A stretch of DNA of 36,474 nt from Myxococcota bacterium (GCA_028289325.1 JANQQN010000203.1:1-36474); one strand, 5' to 3'; counted from the stretch's first letter, positions 1 through 8,579 are shown. Notes: generated from the sequence alone by a model not told the origin. A program made the numbers and translations.

Positions 1-1
1 G

Positions 2-175
2 ATCCCTGACCGTCGGTTGGCGGCGGAGGAGCTGTCCGGCCGCGCGCGACGCCAGGCGCTGCCCAACATCGTTCGCGACGTCGAGCGAAGCCTTGGCCGC
101 GCCCGAGCCCAATGGACGGCGTCGGAAGCCGCGGCGTGGATTCAGGCCCCCTCCTTCACGGCGGAGGTCTCTTGA
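2..175 (+). CDS. C-terminal end of an unidentified protein (5' end outside the window)
   Basis: An open frame enters from the left edge and stops with TGA at 173-175, giving the last 57 residues of a protein. The fragment is rich in Arg and Ala and contains the segments RRLAAEELSGRARRQ and NIVRDVERSLGRARAQW, probably a helical tail. Codon third positions are mostly G or C, as in the real genes nearby. The stop overlaps the TTG start of the next gene (TTGA at 172-175), which implies translational coupling and one operon. I do not recognise the family, and nothing in the fragment shows a function. The frame could be fortuitous because it is short, but the overlap and codon pattern favour a real gene. 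Confidence 0.55.
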   Translation: MPDRRLAAEELSGRARRQALPNIVRDVERSLGRARAQWTASEAAAWIQAPSFTAEVS

Positions 176-1188
176 CCGATCGCCTCCCGCTTCGGCCAGT
201 CGAGCAAGTCCTCCGACTGCTGGGCGGGCACATCATCTCCCAAGCCATCTCCACTGCCGTCGCCCTCGGCGTATTCGACCGATTGGCGGTCGAGGCGATG
301 ACCGCCGACACCCTCGCCGACCAGCTCGACTGCCGCGCTGACATGCTCAAGCGGCTGCTGACGGTCATCGCCGGCGAGGGCCTGCTCGAGCAAGACTTCG
401 AGGATCGCTTTCGTACCACCAACCTGGGCGGCGAGCTGCTGAGCGATCGGCTCGGTCCCCTCGCCGCGTTCATGGGTTCCTCGTTTCAGTGGCGACCGTG
501 GTCCGACCTCCGGCGGACGGTGCGGACCGGCGAATCGGCGTTCGAGCTGGCCTACGGAACGGACATGTACCGGTGGATGGAGACCCATCCCGACGACGCC
601 CGGCAGTACGACCGAAGCATCGACCAGTTCACCACCGAGCAAGCGCGCGCCCTGGTCGAGGTCCACGACTTCGCCAACGTCGAGCGGGTCGTGGACATCG
701 GCGGGGGCCGAGGCACGATGCTCATCGAGCTATTGAATCGGTGGCCGAACCTACGGGCCACGCTGTTCGACGTCCCCCACGTCGTCACGTCCGCCAAAGC
801 GCGGTTCGAGCGGGCGGGGCTCGCGGACCGAGTCGAGTTCGTGGGCGGCGACTTCTTCGATGCGCTTCCTGCCGGCGGCGACGTCTACCTGGTGAAACAC
901 GTTCTCCACAATTGGGACGACCCGGAGGCCAAACGCATCCTCGTCGGGTGCCGCGACGCGATGGGCGATGGCGGGCAGCTACTCATCATCGAAGGCATCC
1001 TTCCCCCCGGCGCCCACAACACGACGACCCGGATCATGGACCTCGAGATGATGGTCTTGTTCGGCCGCGGGCGGGAGCGCACGAAGCTCGAGTTTCGGCG
1101 TCTCCTGAGCGCGGCTGGGTTTCGCCTCGATGGGTACACCGCCCCCCTCGGTCACTTTGCCCGCCTGCTTACCGCCCGGCCGAGGTAG
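172..1188 (+). CDS. SAM-dependent O-methyltransferase, COMT/acetylserotonin O-methyltransferase family
   Basis: A cytosolic class I methyltransferase that moves a methyl group from S-adenosylmethionine to a hydroxyl of a small molecule; the acceptor is unknown. Residues 1-95 form the winged-helix dimerisation domain (RLLGGHIISQAISTAVALG). The SAM motif VDIGGGRG is at 174-181, an acidic ribose-binding stretch FDVPHV follows at 199-204, and the probable catalytic His is H246 in KHVLHNWDD. I chose the TTG at 172 because GGAGG lies at 163-167 and TTGA overlaps the upstream stop. A longer in-frame ATG at 112 exists but adds a tail without homology and would overlap the upstream gene by 64 bases. 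The length of 338 residues is normal. CrtF (spheroidene pathway) and BchU (bacteriochlorophyll C-20) belong to the same superfamily. Despite bchE 4 kb away, the sequence looks generic, so I do not assign either. Confidence 0.88.
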   Translation: MTDRLPLRPVEQVLRLLGGHIISQAISTAVALGVFDRLAVEAMTADTLADQLDCRADMLKRLLTVIAGEGLLEQDFEDRFRTTNLGGELLSDRLGPLAAFMGSSFQWRPWSDLRRTVRTGESAFELAYGTDMYRWMETHPDDARQYDRSIDQFTTEQARALVEVHDFANVERVVDIGGGRGTMLIELLNRWPNLRATLFDVPHVVTSAKARFERAGLADRVEFVGGDFFDALPAGGDVYLVKHVLHNWDDPEAKRILVGCRDAMGDGGQLLIIEGILPPGAHNTTTRIMDLEMMVLFGRGRERTKLEFRRLLSAAGFRLDGYTAPLGHFARLLTARPR

Positions 1189-1305
1189 TCGCCCCCTCCC
1201 GGGCGGGGGCGCCAGACCGCCGACGGCCGATGCGGGCGCGAAATCCGCAAGCACCGCCAAGGCCATAGCTGCACCCGCCCTGGTCAACCTCTAAGCTGCC
1301 TGGCG

Positions 1306-2196
1306 ATGCGAACCTGTTGGTCCACGCTCTTCGTCCTCGCCGGCGCGTGCAGCTCAGCCCCGCCGCGCCTGGTGCATACGCCGGTTCAATCGACGGTCAT
1401 GAACCAAGAAATGGCCTACGCGGTCTGGGCTCCGCTCGACCTCAAGGTCGACGAGCGGCTCCCGCTGCTGGTGTTTCTGCACGGCGGCGGCGACAGCGAA
1501 GAGTCCTTCGACGACTTCGAGGTCGGCCAGCACCTCGACACCGAACTCGCCGCCGGTCGCATCCCCCGCGCGGTGGTCGTCGTCCCCCGGGGAGAGATGG
1601 GTTTCTGGGAGAACTGGAACGACGGGTCTCACTTCTACCGTGACTGGGTGATCAAAGAGGTCATCCCCGCCGTCCAGAAGGCATACCACACCGCCGACTG
1701 TCCGACCGACTGCCACGTCGCAGGCGCATCGATGGGCGGTCACGGCACCATGCGGTTCGCGTACTTCCATCCGGATCTGTTCGACTCCGCCTCGGCGCTC
1801 AGCGCGCCCCAGCTCGACGTCCGCGGCATTCAGGAGTTCATGGACAGCTTTTGGATCAAGCTGTTCGTCCCCGTAGAGCGGGTGTGGGGCGACATCGAGG
1901 ATTCGGAAGCGGTGGCCAAAGACAACATCTACGTCCAATGGAAAACGCAGACGGACCTCAAGGGCGTCCGGCTCCTCATCGCTTGGGCGGCCGAAGATCG
2001 CGAGGGCATCATCAAGTCGAACCAGAAGCTGCACCAACACCTCGAGGAGCGAGGGATCGAACACGTTGCGTTCGAATTTCCCGGTGACCACGGCTGGCGA
2101 AGCTGGACCCCGGTCATCGACAAAGTCCTTCGCTTCGCGATCTGGGGCCGGGTCGACGCTCCGGGTTCAGGCGACGCGGCGGCGGCGGCTCAGTAG
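1306..2196 (+). CDS. Putative esterase of the alpha/beta-hydrolase fold (esterase D/feruloyl esterase type), exported
   Basis: The protein has 296 residues. A very short signal ends in a lipobox-like LAGAC (Cys15) with a suboptimal -3 residue, so it may be a lipoprotein or simply exported. The fold is clear: an oxyanion-hole HGGGDS at 59-64, the nucleophile elbow GASMGG with Ser142, a likely acid Asp in AWAAEDREG and a C-terminal catalytic His in PGDHGW. This order matches the PF00756 putative-esterase family, which hydrolyses ester bonds. The natural substrate cannot be read from the sequence. The start is ATG at 1306 without a clear Shine-Dalgarno site. The gene stands alone, is transcribed toward a minus-strand gene ending 30 bases away, and has an Ala-rich tail. 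Confidence 0.85.
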   Translation: MRTCWSTLFVLAGACSSAPPRLVHTPVQSTVMNQEMAYAVWAPLDLKVDERLPLLVFLHGGGDSEESFDDFEVGQHLDTELAAGRIPRAVVVVPRGEMGFWENWNDGSHFYRDWVIKEVIPAVQKAYHTADCPTDCHVAGASMGGHGTMRFAYFHPDLFDSASALSAPQLDVRGIQEFMDSFWIKLFVPVERVWGDIEDSEAVAKDNIYVQWKTQTDLKGVRLLIAWAAEDREGIIKSNQKLHQHLEERGIEHVAFEFPGDHGWRSWTPVIDKVLRFAIWGRVDAPGSGDAAAAAQ

Positions 2197-2225
2197 CGTT
2201 GGGCGCTCCGCCTCTCATCACGAGA

Positions 2226-2903
2226 TCAGAATCGGCCCGCCAGCGCGACCCCGTCGTACGTCGGTACGAGCTTTACCGGCAGCTTATCGATGTCGCCGAT
2301 GAGGTCGAGGGTAATGCCCCACATCACCAGGTCGAAGGCGAGGAGAAAGCCGCCTTGCAGGACCAGAGCCTGACCCCATCCGGTCATCACGGGTTCGTCG
2401 GTTCGCAAGCCGCGCTCCCATAACCAGGCGCCGGTCGAGATGTAGACACAGTCGAGGACGCTGTTGATCGCGAACGCGAGTCGAAGTCCTTCCGCCGCGT
2501 CTCGCGTCTTTTGGTAGTCGAGCTCGGTCGGATCCGCGTTGAACGCGTTGTACAGACCGATGCCCCCGATAACCAGGTTGACCACGTTCCAACCCCAGTT
2601 GCCCTGGTGAAAGGCCTGCACGCGCTCGTCGTCCGCGGTCACGTTGCCGATCACCCCCACCGCGATGTTGCCCACCGCCCACGTGGCCAGGGTGCCCATT
2701 CCATACTGGGTTAGCCGGATGCGCCGCCGATTGATCCGCTCCAGATCCGCCGACAGGGCGAGGGTCGCGGTCCGAGTCGCCACAGCGGGAACTTCACCGC
2801 TCTCTTCGAGGGCGCTCGCGAACGAGGGTTGAGCGAGGGCGGGGGTCGGGCCGAGCGGGATCCCCAACAGGGTCAGGCCGACGATACAAAGCAGGCAGCG
2901 CAT
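2226..2903 (-). CDS. Secreted or inner-membrane protein of unknown function (DUF6992-like)
   Basis: The 225-residue product begins with a signal peptide (MRCLLCIVGLTLLGIPLG, cleavage likely after ALA near residue 24). About three to four hydrophobic segments follow, around YGMGTLATWAVGNIAVGVIG, WNVVNLVIGGIGLYNA and LVLQGGFLLAFDLVMWGITL. The pattern of a mature soluble start, YGMG..WAVGN and GNWGWNVVNL resembles the DUF6992 family as I remember it. This match is from memory and is moderate. No catalytic motif is visible. The gene is divergent from the DUF2141 gene (about 105 bases between starts) and convergent with the esterase. An envelope role is inferred only from the signal and the membrane segments. 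Confidence 0.75.
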   Translation of the reverse strand: MRCLLCIVGLTLLGIPLGPTPALAQPSFASALEESGEVPAVATRTATLALSADLERINRRRIRLTQYGMGTLATWAVGNIAVGVIGNVTADDERVQAFHQGNWGWNVVNLVIGGIGLYNAFNADPTELDYQKTRDAAEGLRLAFAINSVLDCVYISTGAWLWERGLRTDEPVMTGWGQALVLQGGFLLAFDLVMWGITLDLIGDIDKLPVKLVPTYDGVALAGRF

Positions 2904-3008
2904 CGGGCTGGCTTATAGCGATCCCTCCCTCGCGAGTCGTGATCGTTCACACCGCTAGCCGGCCGCGAGCGCATCGGTATACTCCGCCCCGTGCGGCAAG
3001 GGGCAACG

Positions 3009-3554
3009 ATGTTGGCGCTCATGACCGGAACGTTCGGCGCGCTGGGCTTCAGCGCGGCCGGCCCCGCCGCCGCGCAGCCCGACCCCACCTCCGAGCCGGC
3101 CCCCACCGCGCGGGCGGCGTGGGCGCCGGCCATCGCGCCCCCATCGTCCGTTCCTCGAGCGACGTCGCGTCAGCGAGCCCGAGTCCGGATCACCGTGATG
3201 GCCCACAGCTCGCTCGGCAAGGTGTTCTGCGCCATGTGGCGGGGCCCGAAGGGCTATCCGACCAAGCGCAAGAAGGCCGCCCATGACGGCGTCGACCGCA
3301 AGCTGCGGGCCCAACGGGCGGTGATCGCCATCGACGACGTCGAGCCCGGCGAGTACGCGGTCGCCTGCTTTCACGACGAGAACGCCAACAACGATCTCGA
3401 TACGAACTTTTTGGGCATTCCCGTCGAAGGCACCGGCGCTTCGAACGACGCGCGCGGCTTCATGGGCCCCCCGGACTACGACGACGCCCGGTTCATCGTC
3501 GAGCCTCACCAGACCAAACAGGTCATCGTACCGATGCACTACATATTCGGTTAG
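3009..3554 (+). CDS. DUF2141 domain protein, secreted
   Basis: A signal peptide of about 20 residues (LALMTGTFGALGFSAAGPA, then AAAQP) precedes a low-complexity Pro/Ala stretch and a DUF2141 domain. The domain hallmarks are present: CFHDENANNDLDTNFLGIP, then GTGASNDARGFMGPP and DDARFIVEP. Family members are small periplasmic or outer-membrane-associated beta-rich proteins of unknown role. I start the gene at ATG 3009 because AAGGGG at 2998-3003 gives a five-base spacing. An in-frame GTG at 2991 would add six residues and lacks such a site. The product has 181 residues. It is convergent with the VTT-domain gene (43-base gap) and nothing suggests a functional link with it. Confidence 0.85.
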   Translation: MLALMTGTFGALGFSAAGPAAAQPDPTSEPAPTARAAWAPAIAPPSSVPRATSRQRARVRITVMAHSSLGKVFCAMWRGPKGYPTKRKKAAHDGVDRKLRAQRAVIAIDDVEPGEYAVACFHDENANNDLDTNFLGIPVEGTGASNDARGFMGPPDYDDARFIVEPHQTKQVIVPMHYIFG

Positions 3555-3596
3555 GCCGAGGGTCAATTCTGCGCTGGTCGGGTCTTTGGGTTCGCT

Positions 3597-4220
3597 TCAA
3601 AAGATCGCGCCGAAGAGCCCCACGGTCGCGATCAGCTGGGGCAGGACGCCGACCATCGATCCGACAACGTACGGACTCCACGCGACGCCGGACAGCGCGA
3701 GCACGTAGTTCACAGGGGCGGTGGTCGGAAAGACGACCCGGATCAGCGTGACCGCGGAGACCGGCCGTCGATCGAGCCGGCGCATCAACGCCACCAGAAC
3801 CGGCCACCGCACCGACCGCAGCGGCCGATATCCGGTCATCCGGACCAAACCGAAGCTCAGGACGTTGCCCCACAGCGCGCCCGCGTACGAGGCGAGGCCG
3901 CCCCCGACCGGGCCATACGCCAGCACCGACGCCCCCACGAACAGCGAGCCGGGGATGTGGGCGACCACTCCGAGCCCATACAGAAACACGAACGGGACCA
4001 CCGCCCAGCCACCGAGCCCCTGAAGATGGGCGCGAAGGCCCTCCACGTCGAGGTGGCTGACCACGCCGCTGCCGCGCACGGCCGCGATGATCCCCGCCAA
4101 CGGGAGCAGCGCCCACAGCACCCGGCGAACGAGCCGCGGGGCTCGGGCCTCTCCGCCGTCGCCCTGAGGCGCGTCGTCGGGCGCCGGCAACGGCGAATCG
4201 TTCACGCCCCCCGTGGCCAC
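3597..4220 (-). CDS. TVP38/TMEM64 family membrane protein (VTT/SNARE-associated domain)
   Basis: A polytopic inner-membrane protein of 207 residues. A charged cytosolic head (1-33) is followed by a hydrophobic helix (LWALLPLAGIIAAV). The VTT core spans roughly 70-200 and contains FVFLYGLGVVAHIPGSLFV, a Gly-rich re-entrant region with GALWGNVLSFGLVR, and FPTTAPVNYVLALSGV. These are hallmarks of the TVP38/TMEM64/DedA superfamily, whose better-studied members move or scramble lipids. The start is GTG at 4220; another GTG at 4205 is possible. The gene is divergent from bchJ, with 167 bases between starts. No link to pigment synthesis is evident beyond adjacency. Confidence 0.85.
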   Translation of the reverse strand: MATGGVNDSPLPAPDDAPQGDGGEARAPRLVRRVLWALLPLAGIIAAVRGSGVVSHLDVEGLRAHLQGLGGWAVVPFVFLYGLGVVAHIPGSLFVGASVLAYGPVGGGLASYAGALWGNVLSFGLVRMTGYRPLRSVRWPVLVALMRRLDRRPVSAVTLIRVVFPTTAPVNYVLALSGVAWSPYVVGSMVGVLPQLIATVGLFGAIF

Positions 4221-4387
4221 ACCCGCCGAGTACCAGGTCCACCGCTGCCCGAGAACGATCAGAACGGAGTTGCCGGGTGTTTCCGGACGGGAAGGCCCGG
4301 GCCCGCCACCGTTACAGAATCGCCCCGGCCGAACGGTTCGGCGTCCTCGTCGGCGACGGCACGTGTCGTGCAGATTGACATCTAAGC

Positions 4388-5035
4388 GTGTCCACTTCGC
4401 CTGTCAGCCTCATCGGCGAACCGTCGGTCGCGACAGACGAGGCCCGAATCGGACCCAACGCCGTCCTGCAGACCCTGCGCGCGCTCGAGGCCCGAGCCGG
4501 CGCGGCGGTCGCCGAACGGGTGGCCCGCCAAGCGCGCCTGCCCGACCCATTGCCTCCCGGTATGATTCCGGAGGCGTGGTTCGTCCGCCTGGTGGCGGCG
4601 ACCCGACGGACGCTCGGGCCAGACGAGGCCGAGCGCGTACTGCGCCGGTCGGGCGCCCTCACTGCCGACTATGTGGCCGCCCACCGGATCCCTGGTCTAT
4701 TCAAAGCCCTTCTTCGCTGCCTGCCCACGCGGTGGAGCGTGCCGCTGCTTCTCTTCGCGTTCCGGCGCCACGCGTGGACCTTCGCCGGTTCCAGCGCATT
4801 CTCGGTCGCCCGTGCCGACCACGGCGCCGGGTTCGAGCTGACGCTCGATGACTGCCCAACCTGCCGCCATCAACCCGGCGAACCGCGCCCCGGCGGCGCG
4901 TATTACGAGGCCGCGTTCGAGGGCCTGCTGCGCCTCGCGGGGCGCAATATCAATGTTCAGGAAGTGTCCTGTCGCCTGCGCGGCGACGACGTCTGCCGCT
5001 TTTCCGTGACCACTAGAGACGAGGATCGACGATGA
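4388..5035 (+). CDS. bchJ: BchJ, bacteriochlorophyll biosynthesis V4R-domain protein
   Basis: This 215-residue protein matches the BchJ family through its length. The IGPNAVLQ block is at 21-28, [12 protein letters not shown] at 91-102, [14 protein letters not shown] at 127-140 and a C-terminal V4R domain with Cys156, Cys159, Cys195 and Cys203. BchJ was first annotated as the 8-vinyl reductase of (proto)chlorophyllide. BciA and BciB were later shown to do that reaction, so BchJ is better viewed as an auxiliary, perhaps tetrapyrrole-handling protein. The GTG at 4388 is the only reasonable start and has no clear Shine-Dalgarno site. Its stop overlaps the bchE start by four bases (ATGA), so the two genes are co-translated. 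The same pairing occurs in purple bacteria, where bchE precedes bchJ; here the order is reversed. Confidence 0.9.
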   Translation: MSTSPVSLIGEPSVATDEARIGPNAVLQTLRALEARAGAAVAERVARQARLPDPLPPGMIPEAWFVRLVAATRRTLGPDEAERVLRRSGALTADYVAAHRIPGLFKALLRCLPTRWSVPLLLFAFRRHAWTFAGSSAFSVARADHGAGFELTLDDCPTCRHQPGEPRPGGAYYEAAFEGLLRLAGRNINVQEVSCRLRGDDVCRFSVTTRDEDRR

Positions 5036-6768
5036 GGATCGTGCTCATTCACCCCAACTACCACTCTGGCGGCGCGGAGATCGCCGGCAACTGGCCGCCC
5101 GCATGGGCCGCGTATCTGACCGGCGCCCTGAAGGCCGCGGGCTACGACGACATTCACTTCATCGACGCGATGACCGATCGCCTCGAAGACCCCGAGCTCG
5201 CCGAACGCCTGTCGAAGATCGAGCGGCCGGACCTGATCGGCTGCACGTGCATCACGCCCAGCATCTACAAGGCGCAAGACACCTTGAAGCTGGCGCGGCG
5301 CCTGCACCCCGAGGCGGTCACCGTTCTCGGCGGCACCCACGCCACATTCATGTTCGAGCAGGTGTTGAACGAGGCCCCGCACATCGACTTCATCGTCCGC
5401 GGGGAAGGCGAAGAAATCCTCGTCAACATGGTGCGCGCCCTCGAGGCCGGCCGTCTGCGTGAAGAGCGGCACCTCATCAAGGGGCTCGCGTATCGCGATG
5501 GCGACAAGGTGGTCACCACCGCGGCCCATCCGCCGATCAAGAACCTCGACACCCTGACCCCGGACTGGGGCATCCTGAACTGGAAGAAGTACATCTACGT
5601 TCCGCTCGGGGTTCGGGTGGCGATCCCCAACTTCGCCCGCGGGTGTCCGTTTACGTGCTCGTTCTGCTCGCAGTGGAAGTTCTGGCGAACCTATCGGGCC
5701 CGGACGCCCGAGAAGTTCGTCGACGAGATCGAAAAGCTCGTCAAAGAACACGACGTCGGCTTCTTCATCCTCGCCGACGAAGAGCCGACGATCAATCGAC
5801 AGCGATTCATCGAGCTGTGCCACGCGTTGATCAAGCGCGACCTCGGCATCAAGTGGGGCATCAATACCCGCGTGACGGACATCTTGCGCGATGAGGACAT
5901 GCTCCCGCTGTACCGAAAGGCGGGTCTGGTCCACGTCTCGCTGGGCACCGAGGCCTCGGCGCAGCTGAACCTCGAGCGGTTCCGCAAAGAGACCACCGTC
6001 GAGCAGAACAAGAAGGCGATTCAGCTGCTTCGCAAGAACGGCATCGTCGCCGAAGCGCAGTTCATCATCGGGCTCGAGAACGAAACCCCGGAGACCATCG
6101 AAGACACGTTCAAGTGGGCGATGGACTGGGGATGCGACATGGCCAACTGGATCATGTACACCCCGTGGCCGTTCTCCGACCTGTTCGCCGACCTCGGAGA
6201 CAAGGTCGAGGTTCGGGACTACGCCCGCTACAACTTCGTCACCCCGATCATGAAGCCGGAGACCATGACTCGAGGCGAAGTCCTGCACGGCGTGATGAGG
6301 AACTACGCGCGCTTCTACATGCGGCGAGCGCTGTTCAGCTATCCGTGGCTCCGCGACGGTTTCATGCGCCGCTACATGCTCGGGTGTCTGTGGGCGGTGC
6401 TGAAGTCCGGCTTCGAGCGCCGGTTCTACGACCTCGGCCGCATCGGCTACTACGGCCAAAAGCAGGTCGACTTCAAGTTCGACGAAAAGAGGATCCTCAG
6501 CGACGACGAGCTCGTCCAGCTCGGCGAGCGGCGCAAAGAAGTGGGCAGCACCTACCACAAGGTCGCCGCGTGCGGCGGAGGACCGGAGCTCGCCGCCGAC
6601 GCCCCCATCGACCGGGTCGAAGCGTTGGTCGCCGACGGAGAGGTTCGCATCCCCGAAGGCGAAGAGCGCATCGACGAGTTCCTCGACCCGAGAGGGTTCG
6701 CTCGGCAGCGGGCGCGGGCTAAGCGTCAGTCGCAGCAGCTGACGTCCCAGGAGACCGCGCCCAGCTGA
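5032..6768 (+). CDS. bchE: BchE, anaerobic Mg-protoporphyrin IX monomethyl ester oxidative cyclase
   Basis: BchE forms the isocyclic E ring of bacteriochlorophyll, converting Mg-protoporphyrin IX monomethyl ester to divinyl protochlorophyllide without O2. It uses a [4Fe-4S] cluster, SAM and cobalamin, and takes the oxygen from water. The 578-residue length fits. Residues 1-140 form the B12-binding-like domain, starting [19 protein letters not shown] and containing [10 protein letters not shown]. The radical-SAM cluster motif is Cys205, Cys209 and Cys212 in [17 protein letters not shown]. Family-specific blocks follow: [66 protein letters not shown] and [11 protein letters not shown]. From memory these agree closely with Rhodobacter BchE, well beyond generic radical-SAM similarity. 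It overlaps bchJ by four bases, and a strong hairpin follows the stop. Confidence 0.95.
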   Translation: MRIVLIHPNYHSGGAEIAGNWPPAWAAYLTGALKAAGYDDIHFIDAMTDRLEDPELAERLSKIERPDLIGCTCITPSIYKAQDTLKLARRLHPEAVTVLGGTHATFMFEQVLNEAPHIDFIVRGEGEEILVNMVRALEAGRLREERHLIKGLAYRDGDKVVTTAAHPPIKNLDTLTPDWGILNWKKYIYVPLGVRVAIPNFARGCPFTCSFCSQWKFWRTYRARTPEKFVDEIEKLVKEHDVGFFILADEEPTINRQRFIELCHALIKRDLGIKWGINTRVTDILRDEDMLPLYRKAGLVHVSLGTEASAQLNLERFRKETTVEQNKKAIQLLRKNGIVAEAQFIIGLENETPETIEDTFKWAMDWGCDMANWIMYTPWPFSDLFADLGDKVEVRDYARYNFVTPIMKPETMTRGEVLHGVMRNYARFYMRRALFSYPWLRDGFMRRYMLGCLWAVLKSGFERRFYDLGRIGYYGQKQVDFKFDEKRILSDDELVQLGERRKEVGSTYHKVAACGGGPELAADAPIDRVEALVADGEVRIPEGEERIDEFLDPRGFARQRARAKRQSQQLTSQETAPS

Positions 6769-6779
6769 GCTGGCGGCGG

Positions 6780-6809
6780 GACGGGGCGGCGCACCTCGCC
6801 GCCCCCGTC
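6780..6809. terminator. GC-rich hairpin between convergent bchE and the discoidin-domain gene
   Basis: The left arm GACGGGGCGGCG (6780-6791) and right arm CGCCGCCCCCGTC (6797-6809) pair over 12 positions with one bulged base around the loop CACCT. The hairpin sits 12 bases after the bchE stop and 51 bases before the stop of the opposing gene. Its symmetry could serve both directions. There is no T-run, so it may act as a pause or 3'-end stabiliser rather than a classic intrinsic terminator. Confidence 0.55.
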
Positions 6810-6859
6810 GACTGACCCGCCACCGCTTCGGAACGACCGAGCATACCGCTCGACCGCGG

Positions 6860-7729
6860 CTACTGGCCGTACAGCTCGAACTCTTTGATGCCCGTATTGC
6901 CGCCCGTGGTCTGCACGGCATCGAAGCGCAGCCCCCGCGTGGTGAACGGCACATCGAGAATGAAGTCGTAATACGTGTCGGGGTCCGGGCTGAAGAATGG
7001 CCCTAAGACCGTGCCGTCGTCGATCGTGACCTGAAAGCTCTCGATGATCGAGGTACCGTCCACCATCTGGCGGCTCTGAAAGCCGATGCGCTCGATGGTT
7101 CGCGAGGCGCCGAGATCGATCTCGAACCAGGCATCGTCTCCGTCCATGAAGCTCGACCACTCGGTCCGAAGGTCGCCGTCCAAGGCGTTGTCGATGCCCC
7201 AGGTCTCGCTGTTGCCCGCGTTGCCGAAGTTGCTGGAGACAGCGGCCACCGTCGTTCCCTCTTGTAGGGCGGCCATGTTCGTCGCCCCCGCGCTGTCGGC
7301 CTCCGAAGTGGTGCGAAAACTGAGGACCTCGGACAGGAACACCGTCCCGCTCCGATCTTCGGCCCGGGCGGCGACGAAGTACGTCGTCTCGGGCTCCAGC
7401 TGCACCAGCGGCACCTCGTGGTTGATGTCGTAGGGGTCCGCGGGATCCATGAACGGGTCGAGGAAGATCCGGTCCAGCGTATCCGCCGCCGAGCCCAGCT
7501 GCGCCTCGCACGTCGTCTCGACCGCGGTCACGAAGCGAAGGACTGCCCGGCGGGCCTCGACGTCTTCGACCCTCAAGTTAAAGAACACCGCCGTCGAGTC
7601 GTCCGGTGGATCTCGTTCGTCGGCGCCGTCGCAACCGACGTTGACCGCCATGACCAACAGCCCCAACCCAACGGGAGCGAAACGAGGACCGGCGGCCCCC
7701 CGCCGTCGAGCGTCATCGCGTACTTGCAC
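6860..7729 (-). CDS. Lipoprotein with a fibronectin-III-like segment and a C-terminal F5/8 type C (discoidin) domain
   Basis: The 289-residue product probably binds carbohydrate or another surface ligand outside the cytoplasm. A basic n-region (DDARRRGAAGPR) and hydrophobic segment lead to the lipobox-like VNVGC. Residues of about 50-145 look like one FN3-type unit (FFNLRVEDVEARRAVLRF, then LEPETTYFVAARAEDRSG). The last ~130 residues form a discoidin domain with the typical WGIDNALDGDLRTEWSS, AWFEIDLGASRTIERIGF and the closing IKEFELYGQ. I chose GTG at 7729. The frame stays open upstream to 7954, but that extension would run into the divergent Uma2 gene and lacks any domain. The Shine-Dalgarno signal is poor, so the start is uncertain. 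It is divergent from the Uma2 gene. Confidence 0.78.
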   Translation of the reverse strand: MQVRDDARRRGAAGPRFAPVGLGLLVMAVNVGCDGADERDPPDDSTAVFFNLRVEDVEARRAVLRFVTAVETTCEAQLGSAADTLDRIFLDPFMDPADPYDINHEVPLVQLEPETTYFVAARAEDRSGTVFLSEVLSFRTTSEADSAGATNMAALQEGTTVAAVSSNFGNAGNSETWGIDNALDGDLRTEWSSFMDGDDAWFEIDLGASRTIERIGFQSRQMVDGTSIIESFQVTIDDGTVLGPFFSPDPDTYYDFILDVPFTTRGLRFDAVQTTGGNTGIKEFELYGQ

Positions 7730-7819
7730 GGGCGGAGTGTGCCGAATCCACGCGTGTTTGGAAACGCCGCCGTCGGGGCCGGAATCAGGCACGAAGCCCG
7801 CTCGTGGTACAGTCACGCC

Positions 7820-8413
7820 ATGACTCAGCCTCTTACGCCCGTGAAAGGAGAGGCCACCTACCAAGACGTGCAGGATGCCCCCGAGGGCATGGTCGCTGAG
7901 CTGCTCGACGGCGAGCTGTTCCTTCAGCCCCGCCCGGCTATGAGACATGCCCATGTCGGCTCGGTGCTCGGCGCCTTGATCCTGCCTGCGTTTTCACTCG
8001 GCCGCGGCGGCCCCGGGGGCTGGTGGATCGTGGACGAACCCGAGCTGCACCTCGGTCCCGACGTCCTGGTGCCGGGCCTGGCGGGATGGCGCAAAGACGC
8101 GTTGCCGGCGTTCGACCTGTCCGTCGCCCATGTCGCGGAGGTCCCTCAGTGGGTATGCGAGGTCTTGTCCCCCTCGACGGCGGCGAAAGATCGCATCCGG
8201 AAGCTTCCTACGTACGGCCGCTTAGGGGTCGTACACGCGTGGCTGATCGATCCCGGCGCCCACACCCTGGAGGTCTACCGATGGGACGATACGTGCTGGT
8301 CGCTGATCGGCGCCCACGCCGGCAAAGAGCGGGTACGGGCCGAACCGTTCGAAGCGCTGGAGATCAACCTCGCCGACCTGTGGCTGCCCGAGCGCGCGGC
8401 TGAACGCCTCTGA
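7820..8413 (+). CDS. Uma2 family (DUF820) PD-(D/E)XK nuclease-like protein
   Basis: A 197-residue soluble protein of the Uma2/DUF820 family, a restriction-endonuclease-fold group common in Cyanobacteria and Myxococcota whose role is unknown. Visible blocks are the start TYQDVQDAPEGMVAELLDGEL, the helix with MRHAHVGSVLGALI and WWIVDEPELHLGPDVLVPGLAGWR carrying the Glu/Asp pair. PQWVCEVLSPSTAAKDRIRK follows with the acidic residue and Lys of the active site, then VVHAWLIDPGAHTLEVYR. Start ATG 7820 is where homology begins; an in-frame opening further left to 7418 lies in the promoter and antisense region. The gene stands alone, so a toxin-antitoxin or mobile-element setting is not apparent. Confidence 0.9.
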   Translation: MTQPLTPVKGEATYQDVQDAPEGMVAELLDGELFLQPRPAMRHAHVGSVLGALILPAFSLGRGGPGGWWIVDEPELHLGPDVLVPGLAGWRKDALPAFDLSVAHVAEVPQWVCEVLSPSTAAKDRIRKLPTYGRLGVVHAWLIDPGAHTLEVYRWDDTCWSLIGAHAGKERVRAEPFEALEINLADLWLPERAAERL

Positions 8414-8579
8414 TGGTCCAGAACGTGACGCCGCTTAACTTGCCCGAACGGACAGTGATCTCACTCAAGGAATCCGGATCAAGAATCAAAAATCGCGCTC
8501 ACACTCACCGGCGACAGACCACCACATTGCAGGTCCACTGATTTTACCGGTCGCCGAGGCTGACCAAAGGAGCTTCGTG

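Noticed and set aside
172..1188. Assigning the O-methyltransferase as CrtF or BchU
   Set aside because: Only superfamily motifs match. The middle region does not resemble what I remember of CrtF, and BchU-specific blocks are missing.
4364..4380. TGTC-N9-GACA dyad upstream of bchJ as a PpsR/CrtJ site
   Set aside because: The PpsR/CrtJ consensus is TGT-N12-ACA and here the spacing is 11. It also lies only a few bases before the start codon, so it is too weak to claim.
4957..6954. Long minus-strand open frame (665 codons) opposite bchE
   Set aside because: It is the antisense shadow of bchE in GC-rich DNA. It has no domain and an unnatural Val/Glu/Asp/Arg composition.
7820..8413. Uma2 protein as part of a mobile element or defence island
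   Set aside because: No transposase, restriction or toxin-antitoxin genes or flanking repeats were seen nearby.
8454..8465. AGTGA-TC-TCACT inverted repeat as a CRP/FNR site
   Set aside because: The half-sites are two bases apart instead of the six expected for CRP or four for FNR.
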